From positions 3,396,001 to 3,460,000 of the forward strand of contig JAEMBT020000008.1 in NCBI GenBank assembly GCA_018873245.2: a stretch of DNA of 64,000 bases. The letters run 5' to 3'. Under the pieces are notes generated by a model, which worked only from the letters and a program-made list of their open reading frames with translations, made no database searches and was not told where the DNA came from. This document shows positions 46,680 through 57,934 of this stretch, piece after piece (within the stretch, counting starts at the first letter, position 1; every line of letters starts with the position of its first letter). The DNA is from Archegozetes longisetosus. Taxonomy: Eukaryota; Arthropoda; Arachnida; Sarcoptiformes; Trhypochthoniidae. The translations under genes and the position numbers were made by a program.

Positions 46680-48812
46680 GGTTTACTTCCGATTGCCCAA
46701 CAAATAAAAGACCAAAAACTAAAAGCCCAACAAGAAAAGCCCAACAAATAAAAGACCAACAAACATACGACCAACAAATAAATGCCCAACAGATTAAATC
46801 TCTTTATTTATCATATAATTCAATAAACACCTGTTTTCAGATTATTAAATGAGTCAGTTTAAGTCAATCAACCAAATTTGTTTAATCTTAAGATTAAAAT
46901 TCCTTAGGAGTTCTTGTGAATGAAAAGTCATACTCAAAATATAATTTCTCTGAACTTTAGCTTGAGTTCAGTTCTTTATTAATTTTTTGTTTTGTGTAAA
47001 ATAATTGCGATGGAAAATCAAATAAAATTCATAACTTCACAACAAGGAAAGCCACAAGTAATTTTTAAAGATTATTTATTTCAGAAAGATAATCAACGTG
47101 ATACTACCTCTTATTGGGCTTGTGTTAATAAAAGAAGTGATAATTGTTTGGCGAGAATTACATTAATCAACAATAAATTTTCTGGTGAGAATTCAAAAGA
47201 ACACAATCATATACCAAATCTACTCAAAATCGAGACTAAACGATTCAAAAATAATCTAAAAAGAGCTGTTCAAGAAAATCCTGTGAATAGCTTAAAAAAT
47301 TCATATGATAGCGTCTTTTCTAATGAAGTGAAGAGACTTAAACAAGATAATTATTCAGACTTGGAAATTGGAAATATATTGAGACCATTTGAAAGCGTTC
47401 AAACTATTTTAGATCTTGAAAAACATAAACATATCCCAAATCAACCCGAGCATCGAAGAGATATTGTGATTCAAAGCGATTATTTGTCAACTAAGAAAGG
47501 TGAAAATTTCCTCTTAGTTGATACCAATGATGAATCAAGAATTTTAGTGTTTGGCACAATTCACTTTTTCAAATTAATGTGTGATACAAATACAATTTTT
47601 ATGGATGGAACTTTTTCTTCAGTACCAAAACAATACCTGCAATTATATACTTTACATGGATTTTATCAAAAAGAGATGATTCCTTTCGTATTCATTCTTT
47701 TACCTGATAAAAACTTACAAACATATCTAAGAATGTTTCGCCTTCTCCAAGATAAAGCTTTTGAACTTGGATTGGTTTTAGCGCCTCAAAAATTTCAGAT
47801 AGATTTTGAATCAGCAGTTATCAAAGCTATAAAATCAATTTATCCTACAAGTGAAATAAAAGGATATTTATTTCATTTTTCACAAGCTATATTGAGAAAA
47901 ATTATTTCGATTAAGGGGAAAACAGAGTACAGGAATGATAGAAACTTACATAAATTGGTTAGAAGAACTTCAGCCTTACCATTTCTGCCGATAGAAAAAG
48001 TTGATGATGTTTGGGATGAAATAATGGAGGCCTCAGATAGAAATGATGAGAAAATTGTCAAGTTTTTAGATTATGTAACTGAAACATGGATTTATGAGCC
48101 AAAATTTGAACAATCTCTTTGGAATCATTATAAAAATTACGGTCCCCGTACTAATAATCATTTGGAAGGCTGGCATCACTCATTAAACCAAAAAGCTGGT
48201 AATCCGCATAAAAACATTTTTCAATTCATAGATTTGCTGAAAGATCAACAAGAAATATTCGAGGGGAAAATCTTGCTTTTAAATGCTGGACATTCGGCCA
48301 AAAGAATGAAATTGAAATACAGAAAAATCAATGAAACTATACATAATCTCACTGAAGACTTGGACAATAATAGAAAATCGAGTTTAGATTTTTTGGATGC
48401 TATCTCTTATTTCTTGTCAAAGAAATAAAATACAATTTAAATTCGTTCATCTATTCAAATAATCAAAATTGTCATTACTTAGCATAATATTTAAACTATT
48501 TTACAGATTTCAAAAACGAGTCTTCAAATTTTAAATTCTCTTAAACTTTTTGTTTTTAGTAATATACTCTTAATTTCTAATAATAAATCTATTTGCCTAA
48601 TTAACTGTGGAGAAAATGCTATTTAAGTATTGTTTAAGTAAACTATTCAATAGTAGCTTTAACACAAATTTGTTGGGCTTTTATTTTTTGGTCTTATATT
48701 TGTTGGGCATTTATTTTTTGGGCTTTATTTTGTTGGGCATTTATTTTTCGGGCTTCTTTTGTTGGGCTTTTAAGTTTTGGTCTTTTATTTGTTGGTCAAT
48801 CGGGAGGACACC
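46680..48812 (+). mobile_element. Complete MULE (Mutator-like) transposon
   Basis: TIRs begin GGTTTACTTCCGATTG and GGTGTCCTCCCGATTG (mirrored at 48797-48812). They are flanked by the identical 8-bp duplication GTTCAAAT (46672-46679, 48813-48820). Each TIR continues inward as degenerate tandem units of CCCAACAAATAAAAGACCAA (about 46696-46790 and 48670-48795), inverted relative to each other. One intact transposase gene lies between. It looks autonomous. Confidence 0.92.
47010..48428 (+). CDS. MULE transposase with FLYWCH zinc finger
   Basis: 472 residues from the first ATG. N-terminal FLYWCH-type finger: KDYLFQKDN, TSYWACVNK, CLARITL and EHNHI. Central MULE domain: catalytic Asp in TIFMDGTFSSVP, second Asp in FQIDFESAVIKAI, then GYLFHFSQAILRKI, and the Glu region NNHLEGWHHSLN. 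In the usual GC(L)FHFSQ motif the Cys is Tyr here, which may or may not matter. No stop or frameshift. Cut-and-paste transposase acting on the TIRs of the element that carries it. Confidence 0.93.
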   Translation: MENQIKFITSQQGKPQVIFKDYLFQKDNQRDTTSYWACVNKRSDNCLARITLINNKFSGENSKEHNHIPNLLKIETKRFKNNLKRAVQENPVNSLKNSYDSVFSNEVKRLKQDNYSDLEIGNILRPFESVQTILDLEKHKHIPNQPEHRRDIVIQSDYLSTKKGENFLLVDTNDESRILVFGTIHFFKLMCDTNTIFMDGTFSSVPKQYLQLYTLHGFYQKEMIPFVFILLPDKNLQTYLRMFRLLQDKAFELGLVLAPQKFQIDFESAVIKAIKSIYPTSEIKGYLFHFSQAILRKIISIKGKTEYRNDRNLHKLVRRTSALPFLPIEKVDDVWDEIMEASDRNDEKIVKFLDYVTETWIYEPKFEQSLWNHYKNYGPRTNNHLEGWHHSLNQKAGNPHKNIFQFIDLLKDQQEIFEGKILLLNAGHSAKRMKLKYRKINETIHNLTEDLDNNRKSSLDFLDAISYFLSKK

Positions 48813-48865
48813 GTTCAAATACATTGAAAAATAGCACATTAATCATAAAAGATCCCCTAAATTGA

Positions 48866-49955
48866 TATTCAATAATTTTTTATAAAGTATTCCTCGATTA
48901 AAGCGTTTGAGCAAAGATATTTCGAGTATTGACTTGTAAATCAAACTAACTGGAACGATAATCAAAAGTAAAAGACTCATTAGATTTGAAGTTTTTGTCT
49001 TTTACACAGTTTCACCTTTTTCTGATATTTATTTGGACAACTTTAGTTGTCAAGATGCCCAACAAATTGGTAGCCCTAAGTATTTGGCATATTGTGCAAA
49101 ATAAATGTGCTCTTTATTTGTTTAAAATATATGCGTTCTTAGAAAGCCAAACTCCTTGTTTATACTATTGATTGAATAAGAATCTGAGAGTTTAAAATAT
49201 GTACTTTCATATATAACTCGTCAAAGCTTTAACTTAAGTAAACATTAAAACTTTGATAGTAAAGGTGCTCCCAATTTTAAATTTAATCCAATTTTATATA
49301 CATTCGACTAATCAGATGTGTTCTACGGGAAAGGCTACATTATTTTTAAACATAAGATTGAAGATACCTTCAAAAACACTCGATTCACATAAATTTTTCT
49401 TGATATTCCAATTAATCTCACCTGACATGATTGACGTGAATTCTGATTGTTAAATGTTCTGTTGTAATTTTAACATCTGTTATAATATCTCTTTAAAAGA
49501 AATAATATCCTTTTCCTATTTTGAAACGATACGCTCGTCATCGTTCAAGTAACACTCACAGACGTAGCCAGTGGAAAGTTGGAGAACTTAGCCCCATAGA
49601 CATTTGAGAAATTGAAGTATACTGAAAAAATGTCATTAACACATTGAAACTGTACTTATTTGATAAATCAATAGATTGTTAAACATTGATAAAAGATTTA
49701 CCAACGAACTAACAGATATCTTAAAATGAGTACGCGTTTGCCTCAATAAATTAAAGCATTCAATTTTAGACTTTAGCTCCCCAAACGAAAAACCTGGCTA
49801 CAGCACTACAAGATGCGGATATGATTAGATTTGAGCCTCGTAGCAAATACTAACTATCTATCGTTTATCTATAGGACATTTGTGTATTATAAGAGTTTGC
49901 CATAAGTTTTGTCATTAGTTTGCATTTATCTAAATATTGAATATTTGTTAGAATC
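48866..49955. other. Intergenic; repeat E copy 3 at 49560-49815
   Basis: Repeat E copy 3 has inverted ends GTAGCCAG and CTGGCTAC, the best-preserved of the three copies. No gene seen; the short frames are AT-rich noise. Confidence 0.5.
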
Positions 49956-50687
49956 ATGAAATTCATAGTTTTGTTGTTCAGCTGCTTAGCAATCGGAGCA
50001 AACGCTGCCGAATTCAAGCTAGTGTGGTCTCCAGAAGCTGATAAAGAAGGTCTTCATGCGTTCGAAGGTGTAGAGGATGATAGATCGAAGTCAGATCCAG
50101 GAGTTAAACATATTTTTGTTGAGGGAAACAATTATCGGTTCGAGATGCATACAAAAGACAGAGACGGTAGCGATAGACAGAGAAATGAGGTGAAAGGTAT
50201 GTCTGCGAACGGAAAACTGCTGAAAATGATGGAAGGAGAGACCTGGAAGTTCACATATTCCATGTTTATACCGTCATCATTGAAGGGGACCACTTCTTTC
50301 ACACACATCGCACAAATGAAAATGCCCGGAGATGGAACATTGCCAATTTATGTGATGTCTTTGAGAAGGAATGGAGATAAAGAACATATTGAGGCCAAAA
50401 TTACTGATTCAGATGCTTTGCTTGGAGAAGTTAGCTTGGACTCCATTCATGATAAATGGGTTGATGTTGAATTAGAGTTTCATGTCCATGCAAGTAAGGG
50501 CAGTGCCAAGTGGTCACTTTTGTCTGGAGGAAAGAGTTTAGTACATGGAGAAAAAACTAACGTCAAAACATTCATTGGCGATTCTGTCAGACCCAAATGG
50601 GGTATCTACAGGTCTATTAGTGATACCAAACAATTACAAAACACTTATATGCTATTGACTAAGTTTAGAGCTTATAAGTTAGAATAA
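49956..50687 (+). CDS. Secreted polysaccharide-lyase-like protein, intronless
   Basis: 243 residues. Residues 1-17 (MKFIVLLFSCLAIGANA) form a clear signal peptide, so the protein is secreted. The mature part looks like a single beta-jelly-roll: FKLVWSPEADKEG, a polar RQRNEVKGM segment, ETWKFTYSMFIPSSLKG, FTHIAQMKMPGDG, KWVDVELEFHVH, and a final KWGIYRS. This layout (R-N-E segment, W-F-S-sheet strand, FTH..QxK, terminal WxxYRS) is that of the PL20/heparin-lyase-like polysaccharide lyases of fungi and bacteria. I cannot name the substrate; glucuronan or related uronans are possible. It is the only long host-type gene here without introns, which suggests lateral transfer. Confidence 0.6.
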   Translation: MKFIVLLFSCLAIGANAAEFKLVWSPEADKEGLHAFEGVEDDRSKSDPGVKHIFVEGNNYRFEMHTKDRDGSDRQRNEVKGMSANGKLLKMMEGETWKFTYSMFIPSSLKGTTSFTHIAQMKMPGDGTLPIYVMSLRRNGDKEHIEAKITDSDALLGEVSLDSIHDKWVDVELEFHVHASKGSAKWSLLSGGKSLVHGEKTNVKTFIGDSVRPKWGIYRSISDTKQLQNTYMLLTKFRAYKLE

Positions 50688-51953
50688 TATACTGGCATAT
50701 TATTAAAATATAGATTTTCTTTTCTCAAAACAATATTTCATTATTATGTCTTTAGTAATATTTATGATGGTAATGGTTACCCATCAATCATTTATCTATT
50801 TTAAGCTATAATATTTTGACGACTGGCTAGATGTCAGAAGCGAATTCTCCGGAAAATGTACTAGGAAAACAGTCCAGATTTCTCTATCAAATTGCAAACT
50901 TTGCACAGAAGTTTATTAAAATATAAACTAATCTAAAAGATACATAGAAGCTACAAACGCGTAAAAGCATTTAGCATACAAGTTCATGCAAATTTGGAGC
51001 TAAAGATTTGTAACAAATTTGACTGGATGTCGGTTATATTTTTATTAATATTTGAATTTAATTTTGTATGGAAAATGTTTCATTTAATTAGTTTTTACCA
51101 ATTGTAACAGTAAATTTCTAAAATCTCAACTTTTACACTTTAAGTGAGTTTGTAGCTTTTTTAGTGAAATTTTTGAAGTAATCTCTGAAAAGGAACCATA
51201 ACTTCCGAAATCTTACCAAATTTTTATATTAAAAAGTTAAAACTATCTACCCACTTGAGGGCATGACGGGTTTATTACGAGTTCGTTCATTGGTCTGTTT
51301 CATTGAATTTAGCATAGAAGTCAACATTTTATTTAGAGCAGATTCTTAAAAAACCATCAAAATTTAACTTATCGAAGAGTTAGATTCAATACACTTTTGA
51401 TCCTTTTAGGTTCAAAATGTGAGACAGACGCAGAAGAATTGATTTTGCTATTTTGACCGACTAATTTGACCCAATTTTTGAGTACAATCCTCTTTTCAGT
51501 TTTACTCTCGAACAGAAACACTAAATCTTAATCTAGTTTTCAATTGAAATGAATGAGTCTGCTTTAAGCTTAATTTTAAACCATTTAAGAAAAACTTAAG
51601 AAAATGACTTAAGAATTGCTTTAGAATTTTTTTAGAAAATATGTTCAACTGTTTTAGTAAAATAGACATAAACTCAATAAAGAAAAACTTAAGCTAAAAT
51701 GTTGTCAAATAGCTTAAATAAAACCATATTTGATCTTCAATTCGAGCCAAACTGTTCGAAATGACATATGAGATCGTGAAATCCTTGAGAAAATTTTCAG
51801 ATAAGATACCGTACCTTTGCGTCACAACAAGCAAATGAAAGCCATATTTATTTAAAACTAAACTATTTGTAACAGCAATTACTTCAATTTAATTTTCACT
51901 TCATATTTGATCTGGATTATTATCAATAACATCGACAAAATTACTGAATTACA
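50688..51953. other. Intergenic, no gene seen
   Basis: AT-rich spacer; nothing recognised on either strand. Confidence 0.5.
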
Positions 51954-52991
51954 ATGCAATTGCCCTTATATACTGTCGATGCGTTCACTTTGCATAATAA
52001 CCAACCATTTACTGGCAATGCAGCCGCTGTTTGTATTCTTCAGTATGATGTCAGTTCAGTAACAAGTTTTAAATTATGCATCAACTTAAGCAAAGCTCCA
52101 TTTATTGATGAATCAAATTTTGCCTTTACTTAACTTTAGGACGACATAACTGATGAAATAAAACAAAAAATAGCATCAGAAATGAACATAAGTGAAACTG
52201 CTTTTGTTGCAAAAGGATGGACTAAAGATAGTCAAACAGATGATCCATCGTGTTATACATTGAGATGGTTCACACTAACCAATGAAGTAGAACTCTGCGG
52301 TCACGCCACTCTTGCAACTGCTACCGTCTTATTTGAACGATTTAAACAAACTCCAAATGAAGCTCAAATCAGTGTCAACAAACTCAAATTTCAGACCAAA
52401 TATAAAGGACTTCTGGAGGCTACGACTGGTTTAGGTAAAGGTTTAATTTCTCTCAACTTTCCATTGAATGACTGCGTACCTCTTGACCAAAGTGATAATT
52501 CATGGATAGAACAAATAATAAGAAATATATTGGGATCTGAACTAAACAAAGACTGTATACAAGATGTTCAATACTCATCTGGAACTAAGACACTATTGCT
52601 ACGATTGAAAGATAATCCAGAAACAGAAAGGCTTATTTATAAAGTAAATCCTGATTTTGATCAACTATTGAAAATAGATACAAATGATATGGTCAATGGT
52701 GTTATTGTAACGCAAAAGTCAGACTATAACTCAGAGAAAGTACACTTTTTGTCACGTTACTTTGCTCCGTGGTTTGGAGTAAATGAAGATCCAGTGACAG
52801 GATCTGCTCATACAGTGCTGGCACCATATTGGAAGAGACAGTACGATCAATATGGAATCATAACTAATGGTGAACTTGTTGGCCAACAGTGCTCTCTTAG
52901 AAAAGGAATAGTCTTTTGTAAGATTATTGGAGATAGAGTTGAACTATCTGGCAATTCGAGAATCTTTTTTATTGGAGAATTAACGATATAA
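51954..52991 (+). CDS. PhzF-family isomerase-like protein (PBLD type)
   Basis: Exons 51954-52049 and 52140-52991 join in phase 0 into 315 residues. PhzF/DapF fold, two similar halves. Landmarks: LPLYTVDAFT..FTGNAAAVC at the N-terminus, NISETAFV with the conserved acidic residue (Glu about 51), LRWFTLTNEVELCGHATLAT, and FAPWFGVNEDPVTGSAHTVL near residue 250. These are the hallmark PhzF motifs. In bacteria PhzF isomerises trans-2,3-dihydro-3-hydroxyanthranilate; animal members (PBLD) are cytosolic with poorly defined substrates, so no reaction is assigned. No lesion seen. Confidence 0.92.
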
Positions 52992-55113
52992 CAATTGGCG
53001 TAAACTTTAAAGAAGATGCTTCATTTATAAGCATGAAAGGGATATACAGTAGATCTTGCTCACTATATTGGCGTTTGATTTTAGTTCAAATATTTAGTAT
53101 GAACTTAGCTTAACTACATTTTATTAAAAGCTTGATTGGTAACAATAATGTTTGGAAAAATCTAGAATAAATTTTGCAGAATTGTTAGTTTTGTAATGAA
53201 AATTATTTGAATTAAACTGTTTTATGTATAACAAACATGACATCAACTCATTTTGTCAATAGAAATAAGAGAAAGCATCAGAAGTTTAGAGTTAGTTCAT
53301 AATGTAATCTGTGCTGAATCTCGAGCTGATATTTATCAATACTAAAACAAACTATAGAAATAAACTAGAGTTGATCTGACGTTCTGCTATACAACCCAAA
53401 ATATGTGTCCAATTATGAAGTTCGCGTATAACAATATAAGCTAAAGCCAATTTTATTGAATTGGTTATTAGAATATTTGCTTTCGTCAGTTTTTTTGCAA
53501 ATATTCAAAATAATTGAGCAAAAAAATTGAAAATTGTAGAACAAGCGAGTAATTTCTTTAAAACGAAGATCAGATTCATTTCTTTTATAAATTTTTAGGT
53601 TAATGTAAGTTTGATATTGTGTTAGGTTGTGACTTAAACGTTCAAACAGTTACCTTAGTTTGACACATAAATCTTCAGATTAATGAAATAATTAGTACGA
53701 ATTTTAATTAGATTCATAATCGATCACTCGATAGAGTTGTTTTGACTAACAACTGTGATCATCAAATTAGTGTCATATGAATTAGAGTGAACACTTGCAT
53801 TCAACTTATTTCCACATTTGTTATCATAATTGAACTAATTATAGTTTTCACTGCAGAATCACTGTTTCTAGAGTTTTCAATAACTTCTCTGAAATTGGAT
53901 ATTTTTTATTGGAAATAATTATTGCAAATCTCGACTTAAAAACAAAGCAACTGTTCCAACAATCTCTTTGAAATGGAACTTCTTTCTTCGCTTCTGACTA
54001 GTTCCGAAAGTATTGCGCAAAACTTTTGGTAGGTTTTCAGATAAATAGTACGAGTGTTATAGTTTTTTCAATTGAGAACCTGAGATTTTTTTATCAAAGG
54101 GGGAACCAAGGTATATTTTTTAGGTTATTACATGTTACAAAATGGTAAATAAACTATTTATTTGAAAAATATTCAATGATTTCACATCTTATTATTTGAT
54201 GGCTTTCATATAGTTGTATTTTCTGCTGGATATTGCAGCTTCAACTAAACTCTTATTTCTAATAACATATTCTGCGAACTCATTACATGACATTGAAAAG
54301 TTTACTTTTGTACAGATCTCGGCTATAATAGAGTGAACACTAAACTATTTCTTTCATAAGACCATAGATTATTTCACAAAGTTCAAGCCATCATTTAATT
54401 AAATATTAATTTTTCAAAGCTTCTAATCAGTCAAAACCGGAAGTATAACACACGTAACAAATAGTCGCAGTTATAAGTACAGTCCACGAGAAAATAGTGT
54501 AGAGGAATGAAAATAAAATGATCCTGCATTATTGCTATTAAAAAAATTTGCCAAACTTTCAATACTGTGCGTGAAACTAAACCAATTTTGAATACTATGA
54601 GACAGAGTAGGATAAGAATGGTTTCATTTCTGGAAAAAACGGCTAATTTTTTGTAAACTGAGCTTGAGATAGTATAATAAATTTTTTATGATAAATTCGT
54701 TATTAATTCAAATGGTCTCACGAAATGAAGAAATTGTTCGAATGTTTGAGTATATTTTTAAGTATATATTCAAAACTTACAGGTTTCTTTATCAAAAACT
54801 GAATACTTTATTCAGTAATTAAGAGATAGACTTATTAATATTATTATTCCATACGTGGAATTCAAGTCCTATATTTGATAACAGTTTAATCAGATTATGA
54901 ATATTCCGAGTTAGTTATCAAACCATTTTCGTACAGGTTTTCTATGTTTTATTATTACATGCTTCAAATATCCATTCAATCGAGAAAATTCGTCCATTTA
55001 AATAGACTTTTGTAGTATCATATCTTTATTATACAGATTTCGAAGCAGATTAAATTTCGGAGTTATAAGGTTAAGGAATTCCTATACTTAAATATCATGA
55101 CAATAATAATATA
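52992..55113. other. Intergenic, no gene seen
   Basis: About 2.1 kb of AT-rich DNA in which I find neither coding pattern nor clear repeat. Confidence 0.5.
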
Positions 55114-55605
55114 CAGGGATGCAATAAAACTCCTGCGAAGGGGTACAGCCCTAACCACAACAGTTACATGTGTATTATTTATCAAATAAAACTTATTTTA
55201 AATGAAATTTAAAAGTTAAATCAGCAAAAAGTACGACGGCCATTAGCGGCTATTACAGCAAAATCCTTTGAAGGATATGAACATAAAAAATTAACAAATA
55301 ATTCAGTATTGGTCTCCAGTTCTTTTAAAACTTCTTTAGTGTGTCCTTTCAGAGTTTCTTCAGAAAATCTTTCTCTGCCAGTCTCAGATAACTTTTCAAC
55401 TTCATCTTTAATAATTGAACAATAGAGCAATAATTTGGAAGTTTTACTTTTCAAGCTTAACTCTATCTGGCGCTATAATTTTTCAGGAAATACTATATGC
55501 CATTCAATTTCATTTAAAATAAGCTTTAATTTGATGTATAATTTATATACGTACCTCTGGTAGTTAGGGTTGTACCCCCCTTGTGAAACTTTCGTTGCAT
55601 CCCTG
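55114..55605 (-). mobile_element. MITE with about 45-bp TIRs and an internal ORF
   Basis: CAGGGATGCAATAAAACTCC at 55114 is mirrored by the end CGTTGCATCCCTG at 55605; the arms also share GTACAGCCCTAAC / GTTAGGGTTGTAC. CAGGG termini fit hAT, but the flanking 8 bases do not match. Confidence 0.7.
55221..55454 (-). CDS. Small ORF inside the 55.1-kb MITE, family unknown
   Basis: 77 codons on the minus strand: MKSKTSKLLLYCSIIKDEVE then a charged helix (KLSETGRERFSEETLKGHTK, EVLKELETNTELFVNFLC) and a C-terminal AANGRRTFC. Composition is amphipathic and balanced, unlike the AT-driven noise frames nearby. I do not recognise it; it may be a captured host exon or chance. Confidence 0.35.
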   Translation of the reverse strand: MKSKTSKLLLYCSIIKDEVEKLSETGRERFSEETLKGHTKEVLKELETNTELFVNFLCSYPSKDFAVIAANGRRTFC

Positions 55606-56121
55606 CATAAATTTTGTATTTTTGACCCACATTTTGAACAATAAATTTTAAGTAAACAGACTTTTTCAATTAGTTATAACTATAACATATTTGTAAGAAA
55701 ATTCTGAAATTTTTATCTACACAATTCTTTTTTTCATTTCATAACTCCAACAAAGATTTGATGAATTTATAGAAATTTGGAATAAATCGCAATTTGATTG
55801 GCAGCAATTGTTTCGCATTATAGCATTTATTTCCAAACAAATTAATTTAGATATAGATCATAATTGAAAATGAATACAATAAAAATAGTTCTGTTAAAGA
55901 TACAAAAATATCTGATTACTGAAAAGTTACTGAATATTTATAAGTTGAAAGAGTGCAAAGCAAACAATAAGCTTTCGGCATGCTGAAACAATAAAATGTG
56001 ATCTGAGCTATACTTTCTTATACAACTTGTAAAAGTTTGACTTACTTTTTGTTTTGCAGTGGATTAAGATTAAGTAATTGCTTGAATTAAAACTGTTAAA
56101 AAGACTTTATTAGCAGTAAAG
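55606..56121. other. Spacer, no gene seen
   Basis: AT-rich; probably includes the 3' UTR of the minus-strand P450. Confidence 0.5.
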
Positions 56122-57934
56122 CTAATTAATTTGATTTCGGTCGTCTGCTATGACCATAACTTCAATTGGAGTCATAAAAGGGCTTCCGAAGAAGTAATCG
56201 AGCTATTAAAAAGAAAGCTTTTTTGTAATACTTAGAAGTTTTCATTTTGAAAGTAACACACCTTGGCATCAGAACAAAGTCTTAAACGGCATCTGATTAG
56301 AAGTTTTGCGACACATATTCTCATTTCATTCATAGCAAACATCATACCAACGCACATTCGCGGTCCATCACCAAAAGGTATAAAACCGTGTGGATTGTCA
56401 ATTAGTTGATTATTTTCTGATATGAAACGTTCGGGCTTGAAGTCAAATGGATCTTCGAATAGATTTGGATTGTGATGAACGCTATAAGCAGAAAAAGTAA
56501 CTAAAGTTCCTTTGGGTATAGTTATTCCTGTATTTGCGAGTGTATAGTCTTCAGAGGCTTCTCTATCGTAACGAATAAATCCCGGCGCTATACGTAATGT
56601 CTCCATAATGACAGCATTCAAGTAAACCAGTTTTGCCAGTGATTCGGTGTCCAACTTTTCAAGTTTTGATATCTCTTCATATAGTTTTTGCTGAATATCT
56701 AAATGTTTTGAAATGTAATAAAAACAATGACTTAAAGTGGACGCAGAGGTGTTGTGACCAGCAATGAAAAAAGTGATTCCTTGAGCTGTCAACTCTTTAT
56801 CAGATATTGTTCTGTAATTAGTTTGAAGAGTTATTAAAAAGTTTTGTTTCATAAAGTTCAACTAAATTATTGATCATTTTGACCTTTTGTTTCCAGAATT
56901 TGCAGATTTTTTCTGATTTTTCGCCTCATTATTGGCATCAATTATGAGTTGAATAAAATCAGTTTTAGTTAAATTGACTTCTCTTCTTTTAATTCTTTAT
57001 CTCATTTGTAAGTCTATGAAAATATTGAAGAGCCTTATGATCTAATCCTTCAAGTCTTAAAAGTTTGGATATTTGAGGCGCAATAAAACCAATGAGAAGA
57101 GAAAACGATAAATCGGTATCAAATAATTTCTTTCCATTTACCACAATCGGATGATTGGGATCTTTCAAAGCATCTGTTTTGATACCAAAAGCACAAGAAC
57201 TGATCACATCAAAAGTAAACGCATTCAAATAGTGCCTTAGATCAAATGGTACTCCTTAAAAACAAATTTAGATTAACAGGTCGAATGCCAGTAAGGATAA
57301 TAAGATTATAATTATAGTTGAATTAAGTAATCAAATTAGTTGTCATTAAGTCTAATTAAAGTTTTGCAGACCTAATCTTTCAGTTAAAACAGCATTAATT
57401 CTCACCAGTTTTAGCCTCATTTGAAATTTTATCACAGAATTGATCAGTTATTTCCGAGATTTCGTACATCATTGCTTTCAATTTGGCTGAAGTGAAAGCA
57501 GGCGATACAACACCTCTAACTCTTTTCCAGTCGTTATCTCTTAAATTTATCATTCCGTGATCTAAACTTTCTCCAAAATAATAATAACGACGATTAGTGA
57601 AAATATTGAAGTCTTTAACCGTAATATCTTTGATGAGTTGCGGGTCATTGATGAGTATCCCCTTTTGAAAAACATCATAGAAACCGACAATATCGCCGTA
57701 TTTTAAATACCATTCGTAATCGTTCACGTGCATAGTTCGTCTATAAGATAATAGGCTCTCAAATACACTCGGACCTTTCACGCCATTGCGTGACCAATAG
57801 GTGTAAAAGCGATATACTCGACTCCTGAAAATGATAGTTTGAATAGCTTTCAGTTAGAAGTGTTAACTATTCCAAACTTACAGCAAAATTGCCGAAACAG
57901 TCAGAATTACAGCACCAATAAATGCTGTTAACAT
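56122..57934 (-). CDS. Cytochrome P450, CYP3-clan type (one frameshift)
   Basis: Exons (minus) 57934-57882, 57824-57406, 57254-56884, 56811-56262 and 56202-56122 give about 490 residues. N-terminal anchor MLTAFIGAVILTVSAILL, then SRNGVKGPSV hinge, NDWKRVRGVVSPAFTSAKLK, NAFTFDVISSCAFGIKTDAL, I-helix AGHNTS (about 298-303), METLR (ExxR), KPERF, heme loop PFGDGPRMCVG with Cys about 434. The usual acid-Thr pair of the I-helix is Asn-Thr. Exon 3 has one extra base in the A run after NEI (about 57000), after which IKRREVNLTKTDFIQLIIDA continues in another frame; removing one base restores both frame and splice phases. Clearly a relative of, but not a recent duplicate of, the gene at 8761. Confidence 0.9.

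Larger units (their letters stand above)
46221..48865 (+). pseudogene. Unrecognised ORF broken by a stop and a MULE insertion
   Basis: A frame from ATG 46221 (MPIVNGNRFGTLDLSPFMTV) runs through a hydrophobic stretch CVRFCLLYALILL, a TAG at 46416-46418, then continues in the same frame (WFTCTLIKRNLPIRKLEIIN to FRWIYKALYKSSN) up to 46679, where a MULE begins. After the MULE and its duplicated 8 bases the frame resumes (TLKNSTLIIKDPLN) and ends with TGA at 48863-48865. Without the insert it would be about 165 codons with one putative membrane segment. Family unknown. The upstream end overlaps the hairpin at 46055-46232. Confidence 0.5.
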
